Notes under the pieces: generated by a model
What the model was told of the DNA's origin: nothing
What the model saw: the letters and a program-made list of their open reading frames with translations, nothing else
Database searches by the model: none
Assembly (NCBI RefSeq): GCF_001613145.1
Contig: NZ_BDBU01000013.1
Location: 124,001 to 188,000 of the forward strand
Source of the DNA: Nocardia jejuensis NBRC 103114
Lineage (GTDB): Bacteria > Actinomycetota > Actinomycetes > Mycobacteriales > Mycobacteriaceae
Reading direction: 5' to 3'
Length of the DNA stretch: 64,000 nucleotides
Made by a program: the position numbers and the translations under genes
In this document: positions 8,597 to 17,789 of the stretch, one piece after another
How the letters are laid out: each line of letters begins with the position of its first letter
How positions within the stretch are numbered: the first letter of the stretch is position 1

Positions 8597-9513
8597 GATC
8601 GCGAACACGACTCCGACTTCGCCCTCGCCGGGGTGCGAGCGACGGAGCACAGGCGGTCCCGTTCGTCGGCGAGCACGGCGCCGGCGTCGTCAGGTTCCGA
8701 GACACATCCGATCCCCACTCCTATCAGTCGTCCAACAGCCACTGAATAAATCTACATCGAGCACTATAGACATTGGTAGGTGCATCAGGTAGATTTCCCC
8801 TCGTTGAGAATGCAGGAAATCCTGAAGCACGGGAGACGACGAACTACCCGTGAAGGAAGGGACGAGGACCGCATACGCGCGGGAACAGCTGGTACGCAAC
8901 AACTGGGCGCGGTCCTCGAGCACTGATAACAGAAGAAAGAGTAGGTACGCGACCGTCCGATCGCCCGCGCCGATCTTCCTGGCGGGCAGGTCCCACCGAA
9001 TCCACCCCCTTCGGTGGACGGTCGCATTCACCCCGGGACCCCGATGCCGCGCACTCCGCGGCATCGGGGTCCCCGTCCGTCAGCGACGAAACGCCCGGAT
9101 CGGCAAATCTATTGTTCGGCCTATAGATATTGCGCCCACTCCGATACAGGGTTTCCTCAGTCGACAGGCCCTCGCATGACCGAGAGCGGCATCGCGCAGT
9201 CCTCACGGAGCCCGACGGCGATCGCTGAGCAGTGGCGGCCGGGTCCGCGTCACGGTGAGCCGTCCAATGCCGCGCACGACACCGGCGAGAATCTCGCTGC
9301 GGCACGGCGATCCCACTGATGCTGTACCGTCGATGGACCGAAACGTTCACCGGCACAATGGATATCGGCGGGGATAGCAACCGGGGGCCTCCGACCCGAG
9401 GCACCGGGGTCGACGCAGGAGTCAACAGGCTTGCGGGAGAACGCTATACGAGCCGGCGCCGTTGATCGGTTTCGGGAGGCCATTCGTCGACACCGACTGA
9501 CAGGGGGACTCAC
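8597..9513. other. Gene-free stretch before the P450 pair
   Basis: About 0.9 kb with no supportable gene on either strand. It holds AT-richer patches near 8750-8820 and 9105-9135, an 8-bp hairpin around 8993-9017 and the 17-bp hairpin listed separately. In streptomycetes the comparable P450 pair follows conservon genes (cvnA-D); none is present here. Confidence 0.5.
9035..9073. terminator. Perfect 17-bp inverted repeat
   Basis: GGGACCCCGATGCCGCG (9035-9051), loop CACTC, and its exact complement at 9057-9073. Very stable and terminator-like but without a T tract, and no gene ends next to it on either strand. Confidence 0.55.
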
Positions 9514-10818
9514 GTGACCACGCCGCAACGGCCCGGCACAACCTCGCGCCCATGGCTCTCCCGGGCGGTGAAGCAGGGCTTCGGCGAACAGGCTCCCCAC
9601 CCCATGTACACCCCCGAGTTCGCGAAGGACCCGCACGCGGCGTACATCCAGTGGCGCAGCGCCCATGGGTCGCTGGCGCCCGTCGAACTCGCTCCGGGAG
9701 TCCCGGCCACGCTCGTTCTCGGGCACTCGACCGCGTTGCAGATACTCAACGACGAGACCCATTTTCCCGCCGATCCACGAGCCTGGCAGCCGTCGGTCCC
9801 CTCCGGCTGCCCGATCCTGCCCATGATGGAATGGCGTCCGAACGCGTTGCGCAGCAGCGGATACGCGCATCAGCGCTATCGCGCGGCCAATGTCGCCGCG
9901 ATCGAGACCGTGGACCAGCACAAGATGCGTGCGGTGCTCGAGCAGATGGCAGTTCCGCTGATCAACGAGTTCTGCACCGGCGGCGGCGCTGCGCCTCGGA
10001 CCATGGCCTCCGCGGAATTGCTCGGGCAGTACATCTACCCGCTCGTCTATCAGATGCTGGCTTTCGTTCTCGGGTTCGATGCCGACACCAACGAGCAGGT
10101 CGGGCTCGGCATGGCGATGATGTTCGATGCCGCCGCCGACGCCGAGGCCGGCGGCGCCCTGATGGTCACCGCGCTCGATGAGCACATCCAGCGCAAACGC
10201 GCCCAACCCGGCGACGACATCACCTCCCACCTGATCGCCTCCAGCGATTTGAGCACCGAGGAACTCATCCATCAGCTGGTCACTCTGCAGGGGGCGGGCA
10301 GTGAGCCGCTCGCGCATCTGATCTCGGGCACGCTCATGCTGATGTTGACCGATGAGCGGTTCGCGGGCGACCTGCTGGGCGGGAGCCTGTCCACCCGGGA
10401 CGCACTCGATGAGGTCCTGTTCACCAATCCACCGCTGGCGAACTACTGCATCACCTATCCCCCGCAGCCGACGCTGATCGACAAGGTGTGGCTGCCCGCG
10501 AATCAACCGGTCGTGATCAGCATGGCGGCATCCAATACCGACCCCGCCATTCACTCGGATCGCTTCGACCAGTTCGGGAACCGCGCGCATCTGGCCTGGG
10601 GTGCGGGCCCGCACCGCTGCCCCGCCCAGCACCTTGGCTACCAGGTCGCCACCGATGCCATCGACAACCTGCTCGACGCCCTCCCGGAACTGCAACTCGC
10701 GGTGAGCGTCGAGGAACTGACATGGCGTCCGGGCCCATTCCACCGCGCACTGGAATCGCTACCCGTCCGTTTCCCCGCGTCCGCACCGTTGCCACTGCCG
10801 CTGAGTTTCCCCGAGTAA
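9514..10818 (+). CDS. Cytochrome P450, CYP157-like, lacking the ExxR arginine
   Basis: 434 residues from GTG 9514 after AGGGGG. Heme ligand Cys369 in AWGAGPHRCPAQ; the C-terminal WRPGPFHRALESLPVRF is typical of the group. Two normally near-invariant P450 motifs are altered. The K-helix ExxR reads E300-V-L-F303 (DEVLFTNPPLANY), with no arginine. The I-helix acid-alcohol pair reads AGSEPL (261-266), with proline where threonine is expected. Loss of ExxR is known for CYP157 enzymes of Streptomyces, which pair with a CYP154. The next gene is CYP154-like and starts 9 bases later. Whether this protein is a monooxygenase or has another role is open. Confidence 0.85.
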   Translation: MTTPQRPGTTSRPWLSRAVKQGFGEQAPHPMYTPEFAKDPHAAYIQWRSAHGSLAPVELAPGVPATLVLGHSTALQILNDETHFPADPRAWQPSVPSGCPILPMMEWRPNALRSSGYAHQRYRAANVAAIETVDQHKMRAVLEQMAVPLINEFCTGGGAAPRTMASAELLGQYIYPLVYQMLAFVLGFDADTNEQVGLGMAMMFDAAADAEAGGALMVTALDEHIQRKRAQPGDDITSHLIASSDLSTEELIHQLVTLQGAGSEPLAHLISGTLMLMLTDERFAGDLLGGSLSTRDALDEVLFTNPPLANYCITYPPQPTLIDKVWLPANQPVVISMAASNTDPAIHSDRFDQFGNRAHLAWGAGPHRCPAQHLGYQVATDAIDNLLDALPELQLAVSVEELTWRPGPFHRALESLPVRFPASAPLPLPLSFPE

Positions 10819-10827
10819 GGAATAACG

Positions 10828-12066
10828 ATGGAGCACATCGAGTCGCTGGTGCTGGACCCGACCGGCAAGGACATTCAGGGCGAATCGGCCCGGATCCGCG
10901 CCCGCGGCGTGATCAGCCGAGTTCAACTGCCCGGCGGAGTTCACGCATGGTCCGTCACCGACCAACAGATCCTGCACGACCTACTACGAGATCCCCGAGT
11001 GTCCAAGGATGCCCGCCAGCACTGGCCGCCGTTCATCGCCGGTGAGATCGGCCCCGAGTGGCCGCTGTACACCTGGGTTGCGGTGAACAATATGTTCACC
11101 GCCTACGGCCCCGATCACACCCGACTGCGCAAACTGGTGCGCCCCGCGTTCACCCCCCGGCGCACCCAGGCGCTGCGCCCCTTTGTGCAGGACCTCGCGT
11201 CCGGCTTGCTGGACCGGCTCTCGCAGACTCCCCCCGGACAGCCGGTCGATCTGCGCGAAACCTATTGCTACCCACTGCCGATCGGAGTCATCTCCGAGCT
11301 GATGGGAGTGCCGGAGTTCCTGCACGGAGGCCTGCGAGTCTGCGTGGACGGAATCTTCGACACGTCCCTGACTCCGGAGCAGGCCATGGCCAACTATCTG
11401 GAGATGCAGCGCATCCTGCGCGAGCTCGTGGCCTACCGCACCGAGAACCCGGGCGACGACATGACCAGCGTCCTGATCGCGCACCGCGACGAGGAGGACG
11501 GTTCGACCCTGACCGAGCAAGAACTCGTCGACACACTGCTGCTGGTCATCAGCGCCGGACACGAAACGACCGTCAACCTCCTCGATCAAGCGATCTTCCT
11601 GCTGCTCACCCGACCCGACCAGCTGGCCAAGGTCACCGCGGGCGAGGTGTCGTGGGCCGAGGTGGTCGAGGAAGCACTGCGCCTCGAAGCGCCGATCGCG
11701 CACCTGCCCCTGCGATACGCCGTCGAGGACCTCGACATCGATACCGACGCCGGTCAGGTCCACATCGGCAAGGGCGAGCCCATCCTCGCCTCCTACGCCG
11801 CCGCGGGCCGCGACCCCAAGGTGCACGGCGAAACCGCCGAACACTTCGATGTCGCACGAGAAAGCAAGGCGCACCTGGCTTTCGGATACGGAGCACATCT
11901 GTGCCTGGGCGCGGCACTGGCCCGACTGGAGGCCGACATCGCCCTGTCGGCCCTGTTCGCACGCTTCCCGACGATGCGCTTGGCAAAAGAGCCCACCGAG
12001 CTGGGATCGATCAGTTCGTTCATCTCCAACGGGCACGGTTCCCTGCCCGTGTACCTCACCGAGTGA
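10828..12066 (+). CDS. Cytochrome P450, CYP154-like
   Basis: 412 residues, ATG 10828 after AAGGAA, co-transcribed with the preceding P450. All canonical motifs are present: I-helix AGHETT (243-248), K-helix E282-A-L-R285, and heme loop [10 protein letters not shown] with Cys359. The segment [20 protein letters not shown] is characteristic of the CYP154/CYP107-type B-C region. Likely a class I soluble P450 needing external ferredoxin and reductase, which are not encoded nearby. Substrate unknown; the HpnE-like desaturase gene 127 bases downstream on the same strand could act on the same lipid (inference). Confidence 0.85.
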   Translation: MEHIESLVLDPTGKDIQGESARIRARGVISRVQLPGGVHAWSVTDQQILHDLLRDPRVSKDARQHWPPFIAGEIGPEWPLYTWVAVNNMFTAYGPDHTRLRKLVRPAFTPRRTQALRPFVQDLASGLLDRLSQTPPGQPVDLRETYCYPLPIGVISELMGVPEFLHGGLRVCVDGIFDTSLTPEQAMANYLEMQRILRELVAYRTENPGDDMTSVLIAHRDEEDGSTLTEQELVDTLLLVISAGHETTVNLLDQAIFLLLTRPDQLAKVTAGEVSWAEVVEEALRLEAPIAHLPLRYAVEDLDIDTDAGQVHIGKGEPILASYAAAGRDPKVHGETAEHFDVARESKAHLAFGYGAHLCLGAALARLEADIALSALFARFPTMRLAKEPTELGSISSFISNGHGSLPVYLTE

Positions 12067-12184
12067 TCGGCTCACTGCGGATAGGGAGCCATCGCGCGTC
12101 TCCATCCGCAGTGGGAAATCCACGTTCTCCACCGAAAGCAGCCGAAAGCTCCGTTCCGGCTTGATGGCACCATCAAATACCTAG

Positions 12185-12215
12185 GATGAGAAGATGAGCT
12201 TTAATTCTTCTCATC
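12185..12215. promoter_or_regulatory. Inverted repeat around the start codon of the HpnE-like gene
   Basis: GATGAGAAG (12185-12193) and CTTCTCATC (12207-12215) form a 9-bp stem whose 13-base loop holds the ATG at 12194. In mRNA this would enclose the start codon and part of the ribosome binding region. Confidence 0.4.
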
Positions 12216-13633
12216 ATCTTGATCGCTGGGACAAGTCCGGTTCGCACGTCGCCGTGGTCGGCGGGGGTTTGGCCGGACTGGCCTCGGCGGTGTGGCTGGC
12301 CGAGCGTGGGCATCGGGTCACGCTCGTGGAGAAAGCAGGTCGCCTGGGTGGGCGGACCTTTTCGTTCGAGGTGACCGGGGTGGACGGCCTGGTGGACAAC
12401 GGTCAGCATTTGTTCGCGGGATGCTATGACGCGTTGCTGAAGTACGTCGAGACCATCGGCAGCGCCGCGGGATTGCGCTGGGACGCACCGCCGCTCGCTA
12501 TTCGGACCGGGCCCGATCGGTTGCTCACCGCACAGGGTCCGGCCTGGCTGCCGTCGTGGTCGCGCCGGGTGCTGGGGCCCTCGTGGCTGGCGTGGCCGCC
12601 GATTCCGCTGCGGGACAAGCCCGCCGCACTGCGAACATGGCTGTACCTGGCGGCCGCTGTCGCACGGCCCTCCGATCGGCTCGACGAGATGACGGTCGAT
12701 CGCTGGTTCCGCAAGATCGGGGTCCCGGAGTCGCTGCGAAGGCTGACCCTCGATCAATTCGTCATCGGCCTGCTCAATGAGAAGCCGGACCGCGTCTCGG
12801 CATTCACCTTCGTACAGGCGTTGCGCTTCCTCGGCGGCCGGGCGCTGGCCGGAAACCCCCGTGCGGCCGACGCGGTGTGGCCTCGAATCAGCCTGCACGA
12901 ACTGTTCGTCGCCCCGGCCGAACGGTTTCTGGCCGAGCATGGAGGCGAGATCCATACGGGTGCGAAAGTCGTCGATGTCGTCGTCCGTGATGAACGGACC
13001 ACCGGGATCGAACTGGCGGACGGGCGCGTAATCGATTGCGACGCTGCGGTACTGACACTACCCCCGTGGGCACTTACCTCGCTGCTCGATCGCGGTGCGC
13101 TCGGCGGATACGAGTTCTTCTCACCCGTGCGCAAGATCGAGGCGTCTCCGATTTCGAGCGTCTACCTCTGGCTCGACCGCCCGCTGCGGATGCAGCGACT
13201 GGCGGAGAACCTGCGCGATACGACGATCGAGTGGGTGTTCGACACCAGCGGCATGCACGGCACCGATGATGCGGCGGAGCACTGCTATTCACTCGCGGTG
13301 AGCGCTTCCTGGGATGTCGTACACCTGCGCGGCACCGAATTCGTCAGCGCGGCGGTGGCTTCCCTGCATCAGCACTACCCCGAGTCCCGGGACGCACAGG
13401 TCCTGCGCACCAAGGTGATTCATCAGCCCGCTGCGACCTTCTCCGCGCAGCCGGGCTTCGAATCGCAGCGCCTACCGCAGAAGACACCGATCCCGGGCCT
13501 GTTCCTCGCCGGCGACTGGACCCGCACCGAACTGCCCTCGACCATGGAATCGGCCGCCGACAGCGCACTTCGAGCGGTCCGGGCCGTCACGGGCTACCTC
13601 ACCGAATCCCGGGCCCGAAAGGAAGGACCATAG
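12194..13633 (+). CDS. hpnE: HpnE-like FAD-dependent desaturase/dehydroxylase
   Basis: 479 residues, amine-oxidase/phytoene-desaturase fold. FAD-binding motif VAVVGGGLAGLASAVWLAERG is near residues 19-39, then GRLGGRTFSF, and the HpnE hallmark DNGQHLFAGCYDALLKYVE near residues 72-90. The C-terminus has PIPGLFLAGDWTRTELPSTM and ESAADSALRA. Known HpnE proteins act with HpnC and HpnD to make squalene via hydroxysqualene. Neither partner is in this window, so the reaction is uncertain and a carotenoid or polyprenyl substrate is possible. The gene follows the P450 pair on the same strand. Confidence 0.75.
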   Translation: MSFNSSHHLDRWDKSGSHVAVVGGGLAGLASAVWLAERGHRVTLVEKAGRLGGRTFSFEVTGVDGLVDNGQHLFAGCYDALLKYVETIGSAAGLRWDAPPLAIRTGPDRLLTAQGPAWLPSWSRRVLGPSWLAWPPIPLRDKPAALRTWLYLAAAVARPSDRLDEMTVDRWFRKIGVPESLRRLTLDQFVIGLLNEKPDRVSAFTFVQALRFLGGRALAGNPRAADAVWPRISLHELFVAPAERFLAEHGGEIHTGAKVVDVVVRDERTTGIELADGRVIDCDAAVLTLPPWALTSLLDRGALGGYEFFSPVRKIEASPISSVYLWLDRPLRMQRLAENLRDTTIEWVFDTSGMHGTDDAAEHCYSLAVSASWDVVHLRGTEFVSAAVASLHQHYPESRDAQVLRTKVIHQPAATFSAQPGFESQRLPQKTPIPGLFLAGDWTRTELPSTMESAADSALRAVRAVTGYLTESRARKEGP

Positions 13634-13785
13634 TCCTCGGGAGCTATGAAAGGGATCCAGGCCTGCTCGATGCGATGCCACCCGATAACCCGACAGGTAT
13701 CGCAGCTTGGCTGGACTCGCCGAATCGCCCGTGGACGGGAGAATTCAGTACGCACCCTCGTACGCGGATCCGCTCCGGTTGAAGC

Positions 13786-15147
13786 TCAATCGGTTTCGCA
13801 GATCGCTTTCAACGCCACCGGCACCTCATCGGCGGGCAGATAGCAGTTGGTCTGTTCGAAGCCGCCGATGGTGTGGGTGTCGTAATCGCCGTAGCCGATA
13901 CGCAGGAAATCGTCGCCGCTGAGGCCGTGAACGGTCCAGTCGAAGGCGACGCGGGCGCGAGCGACGACGGTGCGTAGCGCCATCAGGTGATAGCCGCGGG
14001 TGGCGAATTGTGCTGGAATCCCGCGCAATCCGACCTTCAGGGGCCGCGCCACGGCATCGCGTCCACCGAGGTCGACCACCATGCCGAGGTCCGGATGCCG
14101 GTACGGTTCGACCGTGCCGCCACGCAAGGTCGCGAGCAGGTTCTTCGCCAGATGCCGACCCTGACGGATGGCGTGCTGTGCGGTGGGTGCGCAGATCTTG
14201 CCGTCACCCTCGGTCAGGTCGGGGACCGCGGCCGCGTCGCCGCACGCCCACACACCCTCCAGTCCCGGCACGGTGAGATCGGGCGCGGCGACAATGCGGC
14301 CCTTCGTGGTGGCCGCGCCCAGATGTCCGGCCAGCGGACTGGGCGCCACACCCGCGGTCCACACCAGCGTGCGAGTGCGAATGAAGCGGCCGTTGGTCAG
14401 GGTGACGCCATGGGCGGTGACCTCCTGAGCCGAAGCGCCGGAGATCAATTCGATACCGCGTTCGGCCAGAATCCGCTTCACCTCGGTGCCGAGCCGCTCG
14501 CCCAGTTCGGGCATGATCCGGTCGCCGTGGGTGACCAGATGCCACCGCACCATCTCCGGATTCAGGCGCGGGAAGTAGCGCCGGGCCGCGGCCTGGGTGA
14601 CCTTGTTGAGCACGGCGGCGGTTTCGGTGCCCGCGTACCCCGCGCCTATGGTCACGAAGTTGAGCCGCTCGCGGTCCTCGTCCTCCTCACCGCGCACCGC
14701 GGCGATATCCAGTTGCCGCAGCACATGATCACGCAGATGCATCGCCTCGGCGAGGGTCTTCATTCCGAAACCGTGCTTGTCCAGACCGGGCACGTCGAGC
14801 ACCCGGGTGATGCTGCCCGGCACCAGGACGAGATGGTCGTACCCGACCGCGAACTCGCCACCCGTGGGCCGCTGCACGATGACCTGCCGCGTCGCGGGCT
14901 CCACCCCGATCGCGGTGCCCGGCACAACTTCGGTGCGCCGCAACACCCTTCGCAGCGAAACCGACACCGACCGCGGATTGAGCACGCCCGACGCCACCTG
15001 CGGCAGCAAGGGGAGATACAGCATTCCGGCCACGGGCGTGATCAGTTGGATGAACGCTTCCTCGGGCTTCAGATGGCGTTCCAGATACCGGGCACACTCG
15101 ACACCAGCGAAACCACCGCCGATGATCACGATCCTCGATGGCTCCAT
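13786..15147 (-). CDS. ndh: Type II NADH dehydrogenase (NDH-2)
   Basis: 453 residues. Single-subunit, non-proton-pumping NADH:quinone oxidoreductase of the membrane face. Two nucleotide-binding folds: FAD motif IVIIGGGFAGVECARYL at the N-terminus and NAD motif FVTIGAGYAGTETAAVL near residue 165. The redox-fold signature LEGVWACGDAAAVPD is present, and a C-terminal extension of about 100 residues with hydrophobic patches agrees with peripheral membrane attachment. Start ATG 15147. Convergent with the HpnE-like gene. Could also be annotated as a generic pyridine nucleotide-disulfide oxidoreductase, but length and motif order fit NDH-2. Confidence 0.85.
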   Translation of the reverse strand: MEPSRIVIIGGGFAGVECARYLERHLKPEEAFIQLITPVAGMLYLPLLPQVASGVLNPRSVSVSLRRVLRRTEVVPGTAIGVEPATRQVIVQRPTGGEFAVGYDHLVLVPGSITRVLDVPGLDKHGFGMKTLAEAMHLRDHVLRQLDIAAVRGEEDEDRERLNFVTIGAGYAGTETAAVLNKVTQAAARRYFPRLNPEMVRWHLVTHGDRIMPELGERLGTEVKRILAERGIELISGASAQEVTAHGVTLTNGRFIRTRTLVWTAGVAPSPLAGHLGAATTKGRIVAAPDLTVPGLEGVWACGDAAAVPDLTEGDGKICAPTAQHAIRQGRHLAKNLLATLRGGTVEPYRHPDLGMVVDLGGRDAVARPLKVGLRGIPAQFATRGYHLMALRTVVARARVAFDWTVHGLSGDDFLRIGYGDYDTHTIGGFEQTNCYLPADEVPVALKAICETD

Positions 15148-15581
15148 CGCACCACCATAACAACCGGACCGTGCCGTGCGTGGATCGTCGAGGTGACAAT
15201 CGACCGCACGCTCGCCGGCTTTCGGCCTGTCAGGGCGAGCCGGATCGGGGAATTACCGAGTGAGGCCGCTCGGGTCCGGAACCGGCTGTAAACGATCAGT
15301 GAGCTCGAGCCCGCCGAGAAGCACCGCCGGCACGATCAGCTCGCCGCACAGATCCCCGACCAGCAGGCTGAACCGGGTACGCCGCGAGCGGAAATCCGGC
15401 GGCCTGCTGTCTGGTAGCCCTGCGGTCGGTCCGGTTCGTTCAGCATGTCCTGGCCCGCATGGACGATTCGCACCTGACCAGGAGCCGGGGGTGTATTCGC
15501 CTCGGGCAGTGCGGATTACGCCCAGGACAGCGGATCCCGACAGACCCCCCCGAAACCGGCACGCGCCTAGACTCACCGACT
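15148..15581. other. Intergenic stretch with a possible gene remnant
   Basis: Divergent promoter region between ndh and an SDR gene. On the minus strand, about 15253-15400 translates with strong G/C third-position bias (segment FSLLVGDLCGELIVPAVLL), which looks like an old coding fragment. I cannot assign it to a family. Confidence 0.35.
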
Positions 15582-16460
15582 ATGAGTGGCTGGGACATTC
15601 CCGATATCCCCGATCAGAGCGGCCGACGCGTCATCATCACCGGCGCCAACAGTGGACTGGGAGCCGCAGCGGCACGCGCGCTGGCCGGGGCGGGCGCCGA
15701 GGTGATCCTGGCCTGCCGCAACCTCGAAAAGGCAGCGCCGGTGGCCGCCGCCATCGGTGAGCGCGCACAGGTGCGCAAGCTCGACCTGGCCGATCTGGCC
15801 TCTGTACGCGAGTTCGCGGACTCGGTGGACCGGGTCGACGTACTCATGAACAACGCCGGTGTGATGGCGATCCCGCACCAGCGCACCGCCGACGACTTCG
15901 AGATGCAGTTCGGCACAAACCATCTCGGCCACTTCGCACTGACCGGACTCCTCCTCGACCGGATCAGCGACCGCGTCGTCACCGTATCGAGCTGGGCGCA
16001 CCGCTTCGGCCGCGTCAACCTCGGCGACCCGAACTGGCAGCGCCGCCGCTACGACCGCTGGCTGGCCTATGGGCAATCCAAGCTGGCCAACCTGCTGTTC
16101 ACAGCCGAATTACAGCGCCGGCTCGCCACTACCGGCTCGGAGAAGATCGCAGTGGCAGCTCACCCCGGCTTCGCCACCACCGAGCTGGGCCACCACACCG
16201 AAGCACCCATCGGGTCCGTCGTGGCTCTCCTCGATCGACTCATCGCCCAGAGCGCCGAAATGGGCGCGCTCCCACAGCTTTACGCCGCCACCGCCCCGGT
16301 GGAGCCCGCAGCCTACTACGGTCCCGAGGGGATCGGCGGCCTGCGCGGTTTCCCGATCCGCTGCAGCTCGAGCAAAGCCGCCCACGACGTGCACAAGGCT
16401 CGCCAACTGTGGGAGCTGTCGGAGAAGTTGACCGGCATCACCTACCCACTCGGGCACTGA
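15582..16460 (+). CDS. Short-chain dehydrogenase/reductase, retinol-dehydrogenase-like
   Basis: 292 residues from ATG 15582. Classical SDR: cofactor motif ITGANSGLGAAAARAL (TGxxxGxG), NNAGV after a hydrophobic strand, catalytic Ser in VVTVSSWAHR, and the YGQSKLANLL motif providing Tyr and Lys. The arginine in ACRNLEKA after the second strand favours NADP(H). The long C-terminal region resembles the RDH/WWOX-like subgroup common in actinomycetes. Substrate unknown. Confidence 0.85.
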   Translation: MSGWDIPDIPDQSGRRVIITGANSGLGAAAARALAGAGAEVILACRNLEKAAPVAAAIGERAQVRKLDLADLASVREFADSVDRVDVLMNNAGVMAIPHQRTADDFEMQFGTNHLGHFALTGLLLDRISDRVVTVSSWAHRFGRVNLGDPNWQRRRYDRWLAYGQSKLANLLFTAELQRRLATTGSEKIAVAAHPGFATTELGHHTEAPIGSVVALLDRLIAQSAEMGALPQLYAATAPVEPAAYYGPEGIGGLRGFPIRCSSSKAAHDVHKARQLWELSEKLTGITYPLGH

Positions 16461-16767
16461 CTGCCCGGCGGATGTCGTTGATCCGCTGTGACACCGAGCG
16501 CGCGCAGCGGGGGCACCGTCAAAAAGGGCCTTACTCAGGTGCGGTCGCCTCCGGCACTCCACGAAGCGGGTCTGCCAGTGCTCCCGCCGACGGGGATACA
16601 CGCCGTCGGGAGCTTCGTGGTCCCGCAACAACTCTCGCTGCCGAAGTGTAGAGCTGACACCACATCACTCAGCTGTTGGCCTCGCCCAAGACGGCCTCGA
16701 GGCTCAGCGGCTGCGCCGGGCGCGATGCATCGACAACCCAACCGGCGAATGAGAATAGGCTGCGTCA
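16461..16767. other. Gene-free stretch
   Basis: About 300 bases between two plus-strand genes. I see no gene, clear hairpin or promoter motif in it. Confidence 0.35.
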
Positions 16768-17595
16768 ATGCACCGGGGAGCGCTGCCCAATGGGATCTGG
16801 TTGACCGTCAGTGGCCGACCGATAGCGGAGTTGCGGATGCTGGTCGCTGCCGGTGGGCGAATGCTGCTGCGCCATGGAAATCGCGATGTGCTGCTGGCGC
16901 GGGTCGATGACAACCGCTACGGCGTCACTGTGCGCCGCTTACCTGGCTGGCGATCACCGGTACCGCCGATCCGGGCAGATGTTGCCCGCGCGTTCGGGCC
17001 GGATCTCACCCGCTGGGCGCATTGGTTCGCCGATCATCTGCGGGCACCACTGCACGACGGGGAGTGGGTGTTGCAGTCTCGGGTGCTGCCACCGTATGTC
17101 TTGGCTGGGGATCTGGTGCGCGAGTTTCCGGCAGCCTATCTGGACTGGTTCGTCTCGGGCTGGAACGGGGCCGTGCCTTTGCGGCGGCTGTCCGAGCCGA
17201 CTTCCGGCAGCGTCAAGGCGTATCGCAAGCTCGAAGTGTTGCCGCCGGTGTTGTTGTGGCATCAGTCCGGGCTGGACGGATATCTTGTGCTCGACGGACA
17301 CGACCGGCTGATCGCGGCGGCAGTCGAGCAGGTGCAGGTCCCGATTCTGATACTCGCCAGAGCCGAGGACATCCGCTGGCTGCAGACGGCGACGGCCGAG
17401 CACGAGGCGGCGATCGATCTGATCGACATCCAGGTGGCGGCGGGCCTTTCGGGCGCGAATCGATTGCGCGACAAGAACATTCGTCAGTTCGCTCGGATGG
17501 CGGCATCAGTTGGTGACGAACTCGGCCGAACCATGGGGTGGCAGCTGCCCGGCGGCGTTGTCGAGTGGGACCGCATCGCAGCGGCCGTTCAATAA
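16768..17595 (+). CDS. Uncharacterised protein with a ParB-like loop
   Basis: 275 residues from ATG 16768; coding bias is good but the family was not recognised. Basic N-terminal half rich in Arg and Trp. Around residues 170-190, LDGYLVLDGHDRLIAAAVE followed by VPILIL resembles the DGxHR-L-AA segment of ParB/Srx-type nucleotide-binding folds. No signal peptide or membrane helix. It stands alone between gene-poor stretches. A nucleotide-using or DNA-associated role is only a suggestion from the short motif. Confidence 0.6.
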   Translation: MHRGALPNGIWLTVSGRPIAELRMLVAAGGRMLLRHGNRDVLLARVDDNRYGVTVRRLPGWRSPVPPIRADVARAFGPDLTRWAHWFADHLRAPLHDGEWVLQSRVLPPYVLAGDLVREFPAAYLDWFVSGWNGAVPLRRLSEPTSGSVKAYRKLEVLPPVLLWHQSGLDGYLVLDGHDRLIAAAVEQVQVPILILARAEDIRWLQTATAEHEAAIDLIDIQVAAGLSGANRLRDKNIRQFARMAASVGDELGRTMGWQLPGGVVEWDRIAAAVQ

Positions 17596-17789
17596 AACGA
17601 TGGCCCGACCGGGAACACCGGCACGCTGGGCGTAGCTGGCGGGTGACGCTCGTGCGAAATGGTCTTTTGACCGAACCGTGACGGGACGACTTCCGCGTGC
17701 AGAATCAGCATGTTGTTATCGTGTCGCACCAGGGGTTCTGTATCGAGATGCTCACAGCATCATTCGGTGTGCAGTGAACGGGGTGGCGG

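Noticed and set aside
8690..9425. Minus-strand frames in the gene-free interval before the P450s
   Set aside because: No ribosome sites, atypical composition and no recognisable motifs.
9250..10743. Minus-strand frame of 497 codons
   Set aside because: Antisense to the first P450, which has clear P450 motifs and a ribosome binding site on the plus strand.
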